Of a stretch of DNA of 64,000 nucleotides, positions 38,401 to 47,547 are shown piece by piece. The stretch is from Candidatus Nitrospira allomarina. Its GTDB lineage: Bacteria; Nitrospirota; Nitrospiria; Nitrospirales; UBA8639. Both the position numbers and the translations under genes were made by a program. The stretch spans positions 4,027,001 to 4,091,000 of the forward strand of contig NZ_CP116967.1 of NCBI RefSeq assembly GCF_032050975.1. The letters are read 5' to 3'. The notes beneath the pieces are model-generated. The model had not been told where the DNA came from. It worked only from the letters and a program-made list of their open reading frames with translations, and ran no database searches. Position 1 is the first letter of the stretch. Each line of letters begins with the position of its first letter.

Positions 38401-41265
38401 CTGGCCACCGATGCGCCAGGCCAGGACACCACCGGTGGCAATTACCATGTGCGGGTATCCACGGCCACCGGCACGGCCCTCTTGACGATCATCAAGCAGA
38501 GCGGCGGAACATTTACTGAGATCGAGATGGAAACGCTCATCAAGGGGATTCGATATCAGCACCAGGATACGGGCGCTCCCACCGACGGGGACCGGCTGAT
38601 CGAGGTGAGGGTGAATGACGGCACGACCGACAGTGCCGCAGCCCGCACGACCATCAACGTGGATCCTGCCAATGATCAGCCGGTCTTCGGCGGTCTGGAC
38701 AACACGCCTACCTTCACTGAAGGCGGTGCGGCGGTGGTGCTCGACAGCAATGCCACGATCGCCGACGCTGAACTGGATGCCGCCAATGATTATAACGGTG
38801 CCACACTCACCTTGGCCCGGAACGGCGGAGCCAATGCGGAGGATGTGTTCGCTGAAAGCGGCACGCTGAGTACTCTGACCGAAAGCGGCAGCCTGGTTGT
38901 TGGCGGTACGACCATCGGCACCGTCACTACCAACAGCGGTGGGACATTGGTTCTCACTTTCAACAGTAACGCCACCACCGCCCTGGTCAACAGTGCCCTG
39001 CAGCAGATCACCTATGCCAATAGCAGCAGCAACCCTCCGGCCAACGTGCAAGTTGATTTTGTGATTAACGACGGCAACTCGGGCGGACAAGGCAGCGGCG
39101 GCGCGCTGAGCGGTACGGGATCCATCACCGTCACCATCAATGCGGTCAATGACCCACCATCCCTCGATTTGGATGTAAACGACAGCTCCGGGGCCACGGG
39201 AAACGACTATGCCCTCACATTCACTGAAGGCGGCGGGCCGATTGGCATCGCCGATAGTGACACGGATTTAGTTGACCCGGACAATACCTCCTTCGCCTAT
39301 GTGAAACTGGGCGTGAGCGGACTGCTGGACGGCAATGCCGAGACACTCGTGCTCGACGGCAATACCTTTACCCTAGGGACCGCGGTGGCCGGACAGAACA
39401 CCACCGGCGGGAACTATCATGTGGCGATCGCCACGGGTGCCGGAACAGCCACTGTCACGATAACCAAACAAGGCGGCGGGACGTTTACAGAGGTCGAGAC
39501 GGAAACGTTGATCAAGGCGATTCAGTACCAGCACACAGATACGAACGCTCCCACCGATGGGGACCGATTAATCGACGTGTTTGTCAATGACGGCACCGCA
39601 GACAGTGCGGCAGCCCGCACGACCATCAACGTCAATCCCGTCAATGATCCCCCGGTAGCCGTGGGGGATGGTTTTATCGTCAATGAAGGGTCGACCACCA
39701 TCCTGAACCTTTCCAACAATGATAGCGATCCCGATGACGGGTTGGATCTGACCAGCATCACCATTGTCTCCGGCCCCACCAATGGCACCATCACGAGCAT
39801 TAATCCCGATGGGACGGTGACGTACACTCACAATGGCTCCGAAACCCTTGCCGACAGCTTCACATATACGATCCGGGATCTCTCCGGCTTAACCTCGAAT
39901 ACGGTCACGGTGGACTTGACCGTGACCCCGGTCAACGATGCGCCCATTGCGGTGGCCGACGCCTTTACTGTCAATGAAGGATCGACCACCATCCTGAATC
40001 TTTCCAACAATGATACCGATCCCGATGACGGACTGGATCTGACCAGCATCACCATTGTCTCCGGACCCGCTAATGGCACCATCACGAGCATTAATCCCGA
40101 TGGGACGGTGACGTACACTCACAATGGCTCCGAAACCCTTGCCGACAGCTTCACGTATACAATCCGGGATCTCTCCGGCCTTACCTCGAATACCATCAGG
40201 GTGGATTTGATCGTAAGCCCGATCAACGATGCCCCCGTCATCACCTCAAACGGGGGTGGAACCACCGCGAATGTTTCCGTTGTCACGGGCACCACGGCAG
40301 TGACTAATGTGAATGCCACAGATGCAGAGAGCAACCCTTGGACCTACAGCATTATCGGCGGTGCCGATGCGGCATTGTTTACCATCGATCCCGTGACCGG
40401 GGTCCTCACCTTTATCACCGCCCCCGATTTCCAGGCACCCGGCGATGTCGGGGCCGATAATATCTATGACGTGATCGTCCAGGTCTCCGACGGCCTCGCC
40501 GTCGATACGCAGGCCCTTGCCGTCACGGTTACCCAAGTCAATGTTCCGCCGCAAATTTTCATTCCACCGCCACCGGACTCTCCGCCTTCACCGGATCCCC
40601 GGCCCAGAGATACCGGCGAAGAGACTTCAGAGGACCAGGCCCCCGGTAATGGGGGCAGTCTTGATCCTGGCTCGCCAGGGAATATCCCTGACGGCGGCCA
40701 GGCCTCCACGATCACTGGCGCCAAAAATTCGGTGACGGAGAATACACTGGGACGACAGGAATTGCCGGCGAAGCAAGAGGATGGAGAACGCACAGGCATC
40801 GTGGGGATAGTGAATGACATGTGGAGTGTGCTCAGGAAGTCTCTTGATATCACAGCCTTTAAGAATGAAATCCGGTCATTGCTGCACCGATCAGGATTCC
40901 TTCAGGACCTGGATAGGGTCCGCGACGATGTTCAGGAGGTCGCCGCCACGGAACAAACCTACTTGGCTTCCAGCATTGCGGTCTCCACCGGGTTGTCGAT
41001 CGGCTATGTCGTCTGGCTCCTGCGTAGTGGGGTGCTGTTGACCGCCCTGCTCTCCTCTGTACCTGCCTGGCAGTTTGTAAACCCCCTGTTGGTCCTGGAT
41101 GCCGAAGGGAAGAAGAAGCAACAACGGGGGCAGAAAGACGTGGACGGCGATTCGGTGGAGTCCCTGTTTGAGAAACCCACCATATCTGCCGAGATAGGTG
41201 AGAAGAAGACCGGGGGCCCCGCTAAGGCCCTTCGATCCCGTTGGTTCAATTGGAATAAGGGATGA
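35419..41265 (+). CDS. Giant LEPR-XLL/DUF4347 surface protein 4 (1948 aa)
   Basis: I start it at ATG 35419 because the product then begins [18 protein letters not shown], exactly as in protein 3, with GGAGG at 35403. Order: DUF4347 (about 73-240), beta-helix (about 243-547), a propeller-like region with seven G-[DN]-[FY]-V-V-x-W-type repeats (about 553-916), a LDLDANDSSGATGND Ig-like domain, a TPTFTEGG domain, a second LDLDVNDSSG domain, two [11 protein letters not shown] domains, one cadherin repeat, a Pro-rich linker and the hydrophobic module (about 1848-1896, [11 protein letters not shown]) with a basic tail. The 3' 250 bp closely match giant gene 3. Its TGA overlaps the ATG of the downstream histidine kinase. 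Presumed secreted adhesin. Confidence 0.92.
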   Translation: MKTLLALEPRILFDGAALSTGAEVAQDQTAQNQTMPGTDGHVETNSDAVMAADGEADWADSFSLAAPTPSGRREIVFIDTRVEDYQTLMKGIHPSAEVILLDAERDGLEQIAEVLEGRNAVDAIHLIGEGTEAELHLGTAFLTNDSISNHYAALLSQIGQSLSADADLLIYGCTFGRGQAGFSAIQTLAELTGADIAASTDRTGHVSEYANWELEVSVGSIETSIVIGEATQKAWEGVLATFTVTNTNDAGAGSLRQAIIDANAAPGTDTIIIPTGTYVLTTGQLQINDHVIITGAGATTTIIDGNANERVFETTGSSTTTMSGITIQNGRESGNGAGVYVNNSSILNLSDAILTNNNGTGGDGGAFHVHGTLNLNRVLIDNNQANKGAGIYFHNAIGGTLTNVTISGNTATNEGGGIWTENPITIMNSTIAFNTAPLGGGVYDKDGMEITITNSILHNPGSPNSFGTLISGGNNIDSDGTAGLGDPLDGADPMLGALLPNGGPTDTHALQAGSPALNAGTTSGAPAVDQRGFTRDAAPDIGAYEYKSSAFVSKSEFTVNDPSGNNEMTSGPVRGAERAVDIAPNGDYVVVWTNGTSNDKVFAKVLDGGGNEKVAQFQVNIGGGTNAWTDVAVDDSGNFVVTWTQGNDVFMRRFLPNGTAVDAGDVRVNTITSNTQQNPSVNMNGTGDFVIGWEGDGGGNEGIFVRLGSFGGGLVGGDITVNTAAAAKDPSVGIDDSGNFVVVWDNGSDVFFQLYNSAGVPQNSGQVDVFLQLSAGAAAVDMSGDGRFTVAYRASILSVDVYARQFDAAGNALFLPKIVNTSVLGTQTNPSVTMDDIGEFIVVWEGAGDRPGQNDNAGVFGQKFNASGQKIGVEFLINQTTGNVQDRASVAMLDRDNFVAVWTGSDGAQTDIFARQYGATTSPTLDLDANDSSGATGNDYAFTFTEGDVPTAIADSDTNLADVDSTTFAYVTLSVSGLLDGNAEVLILDGDTFALATDAPGQDTTGGNYHVRVSTATGTALLTIIKQSGGTFTEIEMETLIKGIRYQHQDTGAPTDGDRLIEVRVNDGTTDSAAARTTINVDPANDQPVFGGLDNTPTFTEGGAAVVLDSNATIADAELDAANDYNGATLTLARNGGANAEDVFAESGTLSTLTESGSLVVGGTTIGTVTTNSGGTLVLTFNSNATTALVNSALQQITYANSSSNPPANVQVDFVINDGNSGGQGSGGALSGTGSITVTINAVNDPPSLDLDVNDSSGATGNDYALTFTEGGGPIGIADSDTDLVDPDNTSFAYVKLGVSGLLDGNAETLVLDGNTFTLGTAVAGQNTTGGNYHVAIATGAGTATVTITKQGGGTFTEVETETLIKAIQYQHTDTNAPTDGDRLIDVFVNDGTADSAAARTTINVNPVNDPPVAVGDGFIVNEGSTTILNLSNNDSDPDDGLDLTSITIVSGPTNGTITSINPDGTVTYTHNGSETLADSFTYTIRDLSGLTSNTVTVDLTVTPVNDAPIAVADAFTVNEGSTTILNLSNNDTDPDDGLDLTSITIVSGPANGTITSINPDGTVTYTHNGSETLADSFTYTIRDLSGLTSNTIRVDLIVSPINDAPVITSNGGGTTANVSVVTGTTAVTNVNATDAESNPWTYSIIGGADAALFTIDPVTGVLTFITAPDFQAPGDVGADNIYDVIVQVSDGLAVDTQALAVTVTQVNVPPQIFIPPPPDSPPSPDPRPRDTGEETSEDQAPGNGGSLDPGSPGNIPDGGQASTITGAKNSVTENTLGRQELPAKQEDGERTGIVGIVNDMWSVLRKSLDITAFKNEIRSLLHRSGFLQDLDRVRDDVQEVAATEQTYLASSIAVSTGLSIGYVVWLLRSGVLLTALLSSVPAWQFVNPLLVLDAEGKKKQQRGQKDVDGDSVESLFEKPTISAEIGEKKTGGPAKALRSRWFNWNKG

Positions 41266-43802
41266 ACATTCTTTCGACAAAATCCCGTCTGGCCTTCGGC
41301 CAAGTCAGTCTCCTTATCAGTGTGTTACTGACAGCGAGCTTGTTTGGCTTGATGCCGGATCGAACCGGAGCGGTTCGCCAGGGACGTGCGGCCTTGGCCG
41401 AGTCCATTGCTGCCAATAGCACGATCCTGATTACCCAGGATGATGTTGATCGCCTGGAGGGGATTTTGCAGTTGGTCGTGGACCGTAACCCAGACCTGTT
41501 GTCTGCCGGATTGCGAACTGAATCGGGTGATTGGCTTGTCACAATAGGTGACCATGAGACCCATTGGCGGGACAACAATTCGGACTATTCTTCAAATACC
41601 CAGGTAACGGTCGCTATTTGGGAAGGGGAAGACAAATGGGGCCAAGTCGAACTGCGATTTACACCGTTAATTGACGAAGGCTGGCTCGGGTTTATCACGG
41701 GCCCACAGCCACAACTCCTGCTATTTGTAGGTCTGATGTGTTTCATCGGATTTTATCTGTATTTGGGAAAAATGTTGAAGCAACTCGATCCCTCACAGGC
41801 TGTTCCTGAGCGTGTACGATCCGCTCTGGATACGATGGCAGAAGGGCTCCTGGTGCTCGACAACAAAGGTCAAATCATGCTGGCCAATCGGGCCTTCGCC
41901 ACGTTGTTAACCAAAACGCCTGAGGCGCTCTTGGGTCAGGCGGTCGGAGCGTTTCCGTGGTCGGACATCGAAGGCCATCCGTTGGCACCGGGGACACACC
42001 CCTGGCATATCGCATTGAATTCGGGAGAAGCTCAAAAGAACGAACGCGTCCGATTGACTCTGCCCGACGGCACACGGCTGACGTTTATGATTAACTGCTC
42101 CCCTATCCTTGGCAGCGGGGCAAAAAATGTCGGAGTCCTGGTCAGCTTTGACGACGTCACGCAATTGGAAGAAGCGGAAATCGAGTTACTGAAGTCCAAA
42201 GAAGAGGCCGTTGCGGCCAATCAGGCCAAGAGCGCCTTCCTGGCCAATATGAGTCATGAGATCCGCACACCGATGAATGCCATACTGGGTTTCACAGAAC
42301 TGATTAAACGTGGTTACGGACGTGACTCGGTTGAAACCCGTAAACACCTCGAAATCATCCATTCCAGTGGGAAACATTTGCTTGACCTCATTAACGATAT
42401 TCTAGATCTCTCGAAAGTCGAGTCGGGGCGTCTGGAAATCGAACGGGTACGATTCAATCCCTACCTCGTAATCATGGATGTCGTTAGAGTCCTGGGCGTG
42501 AGGGCACACGAGAAGGGCATCGAACTCGAGCTCAAGATACCTGCTGACGTCCCGGAGACCATAATCGGCGATCCGGGCCGGATTCGCCAGATCATTACCA
42601 ACCTCGTGGGGAACGCGGTGAAATTCACTGAGCGCGGCGCGGTCACGGTGACCGCGCACGCCAAGCAGGTTGCCGGAGAGCTGATCCAATTTCATATCGA
42701 TATCGCAGATACCGGGATTGGAATGAATGTGGAGGCCACTCAGCGAATTTTTGAAGATTTTGTCCAGGCCGATGCTTCGGTGACCCGAAAGTTTGGAGGA
42801 ACCGGCCTTGGACTAGCTATCAGCCGCAAATTCGCACGCGCCCTGGGTGGGGATATTACGGTGGAAAGTCAGCCGGGAGTCGGCAGTGTATTCAAGATCA
42901 CACTGAATGCCGGCAGTGCGGTGGAAGTGGCCTGGGTCACACCCGAGCAGGCCTTAACGATCGACGAATCGGGCATGATGCAGGAACTCACCAACTGGGT
43001 CTTTCCATCGGCCAGGATCCTGGTCGTAGACGATGGCCCGGAAAACCGCGAATTCGTAAAGGTGGTCCTGGAGGGTTATGGGCTGAGCATCGACGAAGCG
43101 GGAAACGGTCTGATTGGAGTGGAAAAGGCTATGGCCAGCGAGTATGACGTCATTCTCATGGACATGCAAATGCCTGAGATGGACGGGCTCACTGCCACTC
43201 GCACCTTACGCGACAGAGGCCTGCAGACCCCCATCATTTCGCTCACCGCCAACGCCATGAAAGGCTTCGAGCAGGAGTTATTTGATGCCGGATTTTCCGA
43301 CTATCTCACCAAACCTATCGACATCGACCGGTTCCTCGCCAAATTGGCGCAATTCCTTCATGGTCAACCAGTCGGTGAATCATCCAGACAATCCGTCCTC
43401 CCGGAGTCCTCGCACCATCAAGCCTCACAGATTGAGGATTCCTCACCCATCGTTTCCAAGTTAGGGTCGACCAATCCGAAATTCGCCAACGTGATTGCCC
43501 GTTTTGTGGGTCGCCTGGGTGAACAACTGCAGGCAATGGATGCTGCCTACTCGAATCGGGATATGGAAACCCTGGCCAAGCTGGCTCATTGGCTGAAGGG
43601 TGCGGGTGGCACTGTGGGGTTCGATGTGTTGAACAAGCCGGCTGCTGACCTGGAAGCCGGGGCCAAGGCTGCCGATCTGGCCATCATCGAACAGCACCTT
43701 CACCGTATTCACCTTCTGGCGACACGAATAGCTCATGGAACTCAAGGTACCCCAGAGCCCGTGGCAATGGGACTGTCCTCTGCATCAAAATCTGCCGGGT
43801 AA
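41262..43802 (+). CDS. Hybrid sensor histidine kinase (PAS-HisKA-HATPase-REC-Hpt)
   Basis: This encodes 846 residues. TM1 (about 10-30) and TM2 (about 147-168) flank a periplasmic sensor of about 115 residues that I do not recognise. A PAS domain follows (about 185-300), then HisKA with NMSHEIRTPMNAILGFTEL (phospho-acceptor His332), HATPase_c (NLVGNAVKFTERG, DTGIGM, GTGLGLAIS), a receiver (ILVVDDG; MDMQMPEMDG with Asp634; LTKPID) and a C-terminal Hpt domain (LAHWLKGAGG, His776). All phosphorelay residues look intact. The start overlaps the stop of giant gene 4 by 4 nt (ATGA), implying coupled translation. The likely partner is the receiver-EAL protein 235 bp downstream. This layout resembles BarA-type kinases; the signal is unknown. 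Confidence 0.93.
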   Translation: MNILSTKSRLAFGQVSLLISVLLTASLFGLMPDRTGAVRQGRAALAESIAANSTILITQDDVDRLEGILQLVVDRNPDLLSAGLRTESGDWLVTIGDHETHWRDNNSDYSSNTQVTVAIWEGEDKWGQVELRFTPLIDEGWLGFITGPQPQLLLFVGLMCFIGFYLYLGKMLKQLDPSQAVPERVRSALDTMAEGLLVLDNKGQIMLANRAFATLLTKTPEALLGQAVGAFPWSDIEGHPLAPGTHPWHIALNSGEAQKNERVRLTLPDGTRLTFMINCSPILGSGAKNVGVLVSFDDVTQLEEAEIELLKSKEEAVAANQAKSAFLANMSHEIRTPMNAILGFTELIKRGYGRDSVETRKHLEIIHSSGKHLLDLINDILDLSKVESGRLEIERVRFNPYLVIMDVVRVLGVRAHEKGIELELKIPADVPETIIGDPGRIRQIITNLVGNAVKFTERGAVTVTAHAKQVAGELIQFHIDIADTGIGMNVEATQRIFEDFVQADASVTRKFGGTGLGLAISRKFARALGGDITVESQPGVGSVFKITLNAGSAVEVAWVTPEQALTIDESGMMQELTNWVFPSARILVVDDGPENREFVKVVLEGYGLSIDEAGNGLIGVEKAMASEYDVILMDMQMPEMDGLTATRTLRDRGLQTPIISLTANAMKGFEQELFDAGFSDYLTKPIDIDRFLAKLAQFLHGQPVGESSRQSVLPESSHHQASQIEDSSPIVSKLGSTNPKFANVIARFVGRLGEQLQAMDAAYSNRDMETLAKLAHWLKGAGGTVGFDVLNKPAADLEAGAKAADLAIIEQHLHRIHLLATRIAHGTQGTPEPVAMGLSSASKSAG

Positions 43803-43804
43803 AG

Positions 43805-43831
43805 CCCCGACAGACCTTTCCAACGTCGGGG
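43805..43831 (+). other. Hairpin just after the histidine kinase
   Basis: CCCCGAC (43805-43811) and GTCGGGG (43825-43831) form a perfect 7-bp stem with a 13-nt loop, starting 2 nt after the kinase stop. It may protect the mRNA 3' end or assist the terminator downstream. Confidence 0.4.
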
Positions 43832-43867
43832 GATCCCCCGGCTCACCTTCCAGCTCAATAAATGCCA

Positions 43868-43910
43868 GGTGGCCTCGGGGTGTCTCTATTGAGTCGGCCA
43901 CCGTTTTTTT
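43868..43910 (+). terminator. Rho-independent terminator
   Basis: GGTGGCC (43868-43874) pairs with GGCCACC (43896-43902), with an inner CTC/GAG, followed by G and seven T residues (43904-43910). It would end the giant gene 4-kinase transcript, so the receiver-EAL gene probably has its own promoter. Confidence 0.8.
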
Positions 43911-44037
43911 CGGACTTTTCGCTTTTTACACTTTATTTTCCCTTTCGGAAGACCGAAAAGTTTCCATAGAAAAAGAACACCCTTGCCCTAAAGCCGGAGA
44001 TACCGCCTTTTTTTTTAAGCTTTGAAGTGATCGCGCC

Positions 44038-45870
44038 ATGGAAACCGAGCAGTCAGACCAGAGAGCTTACCAATCACAACATAACGACGGGGTACTCCTG
44101 GCGAAACCCGTCCTTAATGAATTGGGGTGTGATGAAACCTCTCTGACTCAGGCCACGATCATGATGGTCGACGATGAGGAAACGACCATGGAGATCATGC
44201 GGGCCTATCTGGAGGATGCCGGTTACCAGAACTTTGTGCTGGTGGAGGATTCCTCTCGGGCCATGCAACAGATTGAAGAGTATCGACCCGATATTCTGTT
44301 ACTTGATCTGATGATGCCGAACGTCCCGGGATTTGAAATCCTGCAGCTTGTGAGGGACCATCCCAAACTGAAGCATCTTCCTGTCATTATCCTGACCTCT
44401 TCCTCCGACGCGGAGACCAAACTCCAGGCTCTTGACCGGGGTGCCACAGATTTTCTCGCCAAGCCGGTCGATCCCAGTGAATTGAAGCTTCGGGTTCGCA
44501 ACACCCTCGCCGCCCGAGCCTATCAGAACCAACTTGCCTACTATGATGCCTTGACAAAATTGCCGAACCGGAGTTTGTTTCTTGACCGATTGGCTTGGTT
44601 TATCCAGCGAGCGGAACGCCATCATGACAACCTGGTTTTGCTCCATATTACTCTCAACCAGTTTAAGCGCCTCTCCACGACCTTCGGGCCGGAAATCTCG
44701 GATCAGCTCATCTCACAGATCGCGGAGCGGATGAGTTCCTGCATGCGCCGATCAGATGTATTTGGGAGGGGAATACCCGATTCGACTGAGCTGGATAGCC
44801 TGTTTCGCGTGGATGGGGATGAATTCTCTTTATTGTGCCCGACAATGGCGCATGCCGAACATGCGACAAAGTTAGCTTCTCGTATTCTCAAGGTCATGGA
44901 ATCTCCATTTAATGCCAATGGGACCGAGGTCTATATTGCCCCAAGTATTGGTATTGCGAGTTTTCCTGCGGATGCCACAGACGTGACAGCCCTCATTCAA
45001 TGCGCTGTTGGTGCGAGCACCCAGGCCAACTTGCATGGAAAGGGAGGCTTCAATTTTTATTCGAGCGAACTGAATTCTCAAAGCCTGGAGCGCCTGCGAA
45101 TGGAAGCAGACTTGCGCCATGCTATCGAGGGAGACCAACTGCTGTTGTACTATCAGCCGAAGGTTGAGGTGAAAAGTGGTCACATTATCGGGGTCGAAGC
45201 GCTGGTTCGATGGCAGAAACCGGACGGCACGCTTATCTTTCCGGATCAATTCATTCCCTTGGCCGAAGAGACCGGCTTGATCATCTCTCTGGGTGAATGG
45301 GTGCTCAAAGAAGCGTGCGCGCAATTAGCAAAATGGCAGGCTCAGGGGATACGGCTTCAGGTGGCGGTCAATGTGTCGGCAAAACAATTCAATGACGGCT
45401 ATCTGGTGCAGTTGGTGAGGGAGACCTTACAGAGCACAGGGATCGATGCAAAGTATTTAACACTCGAACTGACGGAAAGCCTCTTAATGGGAAATGCCGA
45501 GCAGGCCGTGGAGACCTTGAACCACCTGATGGCCTTGGGACCAAAGATCTCTATGGATGATTTCGGAACAGGCTACTCCTCTCTCAGCTATTTGAAACGT
45601 TTCCCCATTCATGAATTGAAGATCGACCGCTCCTTTTTGAGCGATATTACCCATAACCCTGAAGCCCGAGCCTTGGTCTCTGCCATGATTTATTTGGCGC
45701 ATGAATTTTCTCTGACGGTTGTTGCCGAAGGGGTAGAGAATCAGGAGCAACTTGATCTTCTCACCACCTTGAATTGCGACCAATATCAGGGTTATTTCTT
45801 CAGCCGACCAATCAGGGTTGAGGCCCTGACTACTCTGCTCCATCCCCAATGCCTTTCAGACAAGACATAG
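44038..45870 (+). CDS. Receiver-GGDEF(degenerate)-EAL c-di-GMP phosphodiesterase
   Basis: This encodes 610 residues. A receiver domain (about 35-160; MVDDEE acidic pocket, phospho-acceptor Asp90 in LLLDLMMP, LAKP lysine) is followed by a GGDEF-type domain (about 165-340) and an EAL domain (about 350-600). The GGDEF signature reads RVDGDEF, with the first Gly changed to Asp, so cyclase activity is doubtful. The EAL side keeps EALVRW, NVSAKQF, ELTES, DDFGTGYSSL, KIDRSF and AEGVEN, as in active phosphodiesterases. It should hydrolyse c-di-GMP under control of phosphorylation, probably by the hybrid kinase upstream (inferred from adjacency). A terminator separates the two genes. In other bacteria c-di-GMP controls retention of large adhesins; a similar role here is plausible but unproven. 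Confidence 0.9.
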   Translation: METEQSDQRAYQSQHNDGVLLAKPVLNELGCDETSLTQATIMMVDDEETTMEIMRAYLEDAGYQNFVLVEDSSRAMQQIEEYRPDILLLDLMMPNVPGFEILQLVRDHPKLKHLPVIILTSSSDAETKLQALDRGATDFLAKPVDPSELKLRVRNTLAARAYQNQLAYYDALTKLPNRSLFLDRLAWFIQRAERHHDNLVLLHITLNQFKRLSTTFGPEISDQLISQIAERMSSCMRRSDVFGRGIPDSTELDSLFRVDGDEFSLLCPTMAHAEHATKLASRILKVMESPFNANGTEVYIAPSIGIASFPADATDVTALIQCAVGASTQANLHGKGGFNFYSSELNSQSLERLRMEADLRHAIEGDQLLLYYQPKVEVKSGHIIGVEALVRWQKPDGTLIFPDQFIPLAEETGLIISLGEWVLKEACAQLAKWQAQGIRLQVAVNVSAKQFNDGYLVQLVRETLQSTGIDAKYLTLELTESLLMGNAEQAVETLNHLMALGPKISMDDFGTGYSSLSYLKRFPIHELKIDRSFLSDITHNPEARALVSAMIYLAHEFSLTVVAEGVENQEQLDLLTTLNCDQYQGYFFSRPIRVEALTTLLHPQCLSDKT

Positions 45871-46000
45871 ACGTTCTCCGAAAATCTCGAATCTAACTGG
45901 GCATCGACGCCTGTTCGCCCAGATGCCATATCCTGTCATCCGGTTGAGCCGTCATTCCCATAACCCGAGGCCCGTTCCAATCACCACGGCCAACTATAGA

Positions 46001-46386
46001 AATATCTTCGTCGGTCGCCAACCCATCCTAGGCCCGAATCTGAACACCATTGGTCGAAAATGTGTGAGAGCCTAGGACAGCGGCTTGGCACCGATTCTCC
46101 AGAAAAGTATTTCACCATGGGCCTTCTGTCGGTCTTGGAAGCCTTGTACGGATCTCCTATGGAAAAACTTGTGGGGAACCTTCCGCCCCCGGACGATATT
46201 CTTGAAGCCTTAATACTGGAGAAAGGAACAATGGGAGCCCCGTTGAGTAACGTGAAAGCCTACGAAAAAGGGGAATGGTTGCAACTCAAATCACTCCAAC
46301 TCACCCCCGGCACGATTCGGGAATTCTATGTGCAAGCCATTGATTGGGCCAACCACTTCTCTCCTATGATTGATGAGCCCGCATGA
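46001..46386 (+). pseudogene. Internally deleted EAL-HDOD (YuxH-like) signalling gene remnant
   Basis: At 46001-46054 one frame reads NIFVGRQPILGPNLNTIG, the typical start of EAL-HDOD proteins ([VI]ARQPI..), but without a start codon. From about 46055 the adjacent frame reads SKMCESLGQRLGTDSPEK and MGLLSVLEALYGSPMEK to a stop at 46384, matching the C-terminal end of the HDOD half. The roughly 280 residues between are gone and the two ends lie in different frames. An ATG-started ORF of 108 codons (46060-46386) remains and might be translated, but I regard it as a fossil. Confidence 0.7.
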
Positions 46387-46601
46387 CATGCTGATAAAAC
46401 CGCCCATAGGCTCACATTCGCCAACTTCAGCCCTCATCGCTTACTAGAATCCCCTCGCTCCGTGACGCTTGGGCAGATCTTTTCGAGAAAGTAGGCATCC
46501 CTATATTCACGTGTTAGAATAGGACATGGCTATCGGGTGCTTGGTTCTCTCGATGCCATCTCAGGACACGTTCACAGATCACAATACACTCGAAGCCAAA
46601 C

Positions 46602-47507
46602 ATGACATTCATTCCTACTTCAGAAATCACTCCCGTCTCTTCTTCCGGAAAGACCTCACGCAGGAGAAACCTCCCTTCCTGGTTTAAAGTCCGTTTCCGG
46701 CCGGGCCCCCACTATCAGGAAATCCGGCAACTGATGAACACGCACCGCCTGCATACCATTTGTGAAGAGGCACGATGTCCGAATATATGGGAATGTTGGA
46801 ATAATCGGACAGCCACCTTCCTTATCCTTGGAGATATCTGCACCAGGCGGTGTCATTACTGCTCGGTGACCACCGGACGCCCGTCCACAGTGGACAGAGA
46901 AGAGCCTCAGCGCGTGGCGGATGCCGTCAAGCTTCTTAAACTGCGGCATGCGGTCGTGACATCGGTCAATCGAGACGACCTCCCCGATGGAGGGGCCGCA
47001 CTGTTTGCCGAGACCATTCAACGAATCCGACAGGAAAATCCCGAATGCACCGTCGAAGTATTAATCCCGGACTTTCAGGGGCAACAAACTGATCTGGAAA
47101 TAGTCATGCAGGCCAAGCCGGATATTTTGAACCATAACATTGAGAGCGTCCCCCGCCTTTTCCCTTCCATTCGTCCACAGGGAAAATACCAACGCTCGCT
47201 TCAGGTTCTTGCTTGGGCTAAAACCATGGGAGGACGAACCAAATCCGGACTAATGGCAGGATTAGGGGAATCAAATGATGAAATTCGGCAGGTGATGCAG
47301 GATCTTCGAAAAGTGGATTGTGACATTCTGACCATCGGCCAATACCTTCAGCCGACTCTTCAGCATGCGCCGGTTTCTCGATACTATAGTCCGGAGGAAT
47401 TTGAAGAATTTAAACAGGAGGGAACGGCTTTAGGTTTTCAGCACGTAGAGTCCGGACCGCTCGTCCGGAGTTCTTACCATGCAGAAGAGCAAACCCATTT
47501 CCACTGA
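46602..47507 (+). CDS. lipA: Lipoyl synthase
   Basis: This 301-residue radical SAM enzyme inserts two sulfurs into octanoyl groups on the lipoyl domains of 2-oxoacid dehydrogenases and the glycine cleavage H-protein. The auxiliary cluster motif is CEEARCPNIWEC (C-x4-C-x5-C) and the radical SAM motif is CTRRCHYC (C-x3-C-x2-C). The C-terminal RSSYHAEE carries the Ser ligand of the auxiliary cluster. Length and order are standard, and no lipB is adjacent in the window. A 215-bp gap without features precedes it. Confidence 0.97.
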   Translation: MTFIPTSEITPVSSSGKTSRRRNLPSWFKVRFRPGPHYQEIRQLMNTHRLHTICEEARCPNIWECWNNRTATFLILGDICTRRCHYCSVTTGRPSTVDREEPQRVADAVKLLKLRHAVVTSVNRDDLPDGGAALFAETIQRIRQENPECTVEVLIPDFQGQQTDLEIVMQAKPDILNHNIESVPRLFPSIRPQGKYQRSLQVLAWAKTMGGRTKSGLMAGLGESNDEIRQVMQDLRKVDCDILTIGQYLQPTLQHAPVSRYYSPEEFEEFKQEGTALGFQHVESGPLVRSSYHAEEQTHFH

Positions 47508-47547
47508 ATTTCCCAGATCATTCGATCTGCGGTGCCTCAAACCCTGA

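Noticed and set aside
26914-41265. RTX calcium-binding nonapeptides in the giant proteins
   Set aside because: GGxGxDxUx-type repeats were not seen; short G-N-x-D stretches belong to the beta-helix or Ig-like domains.
44809-44850. Active diguanylate cyclase in the receiver-GGDEF-EAL protein
   Set aside because: The signature is DGDEF rather than GGDEF; I treat the domain as degenerate, possibly GTP-binding and regulatory.
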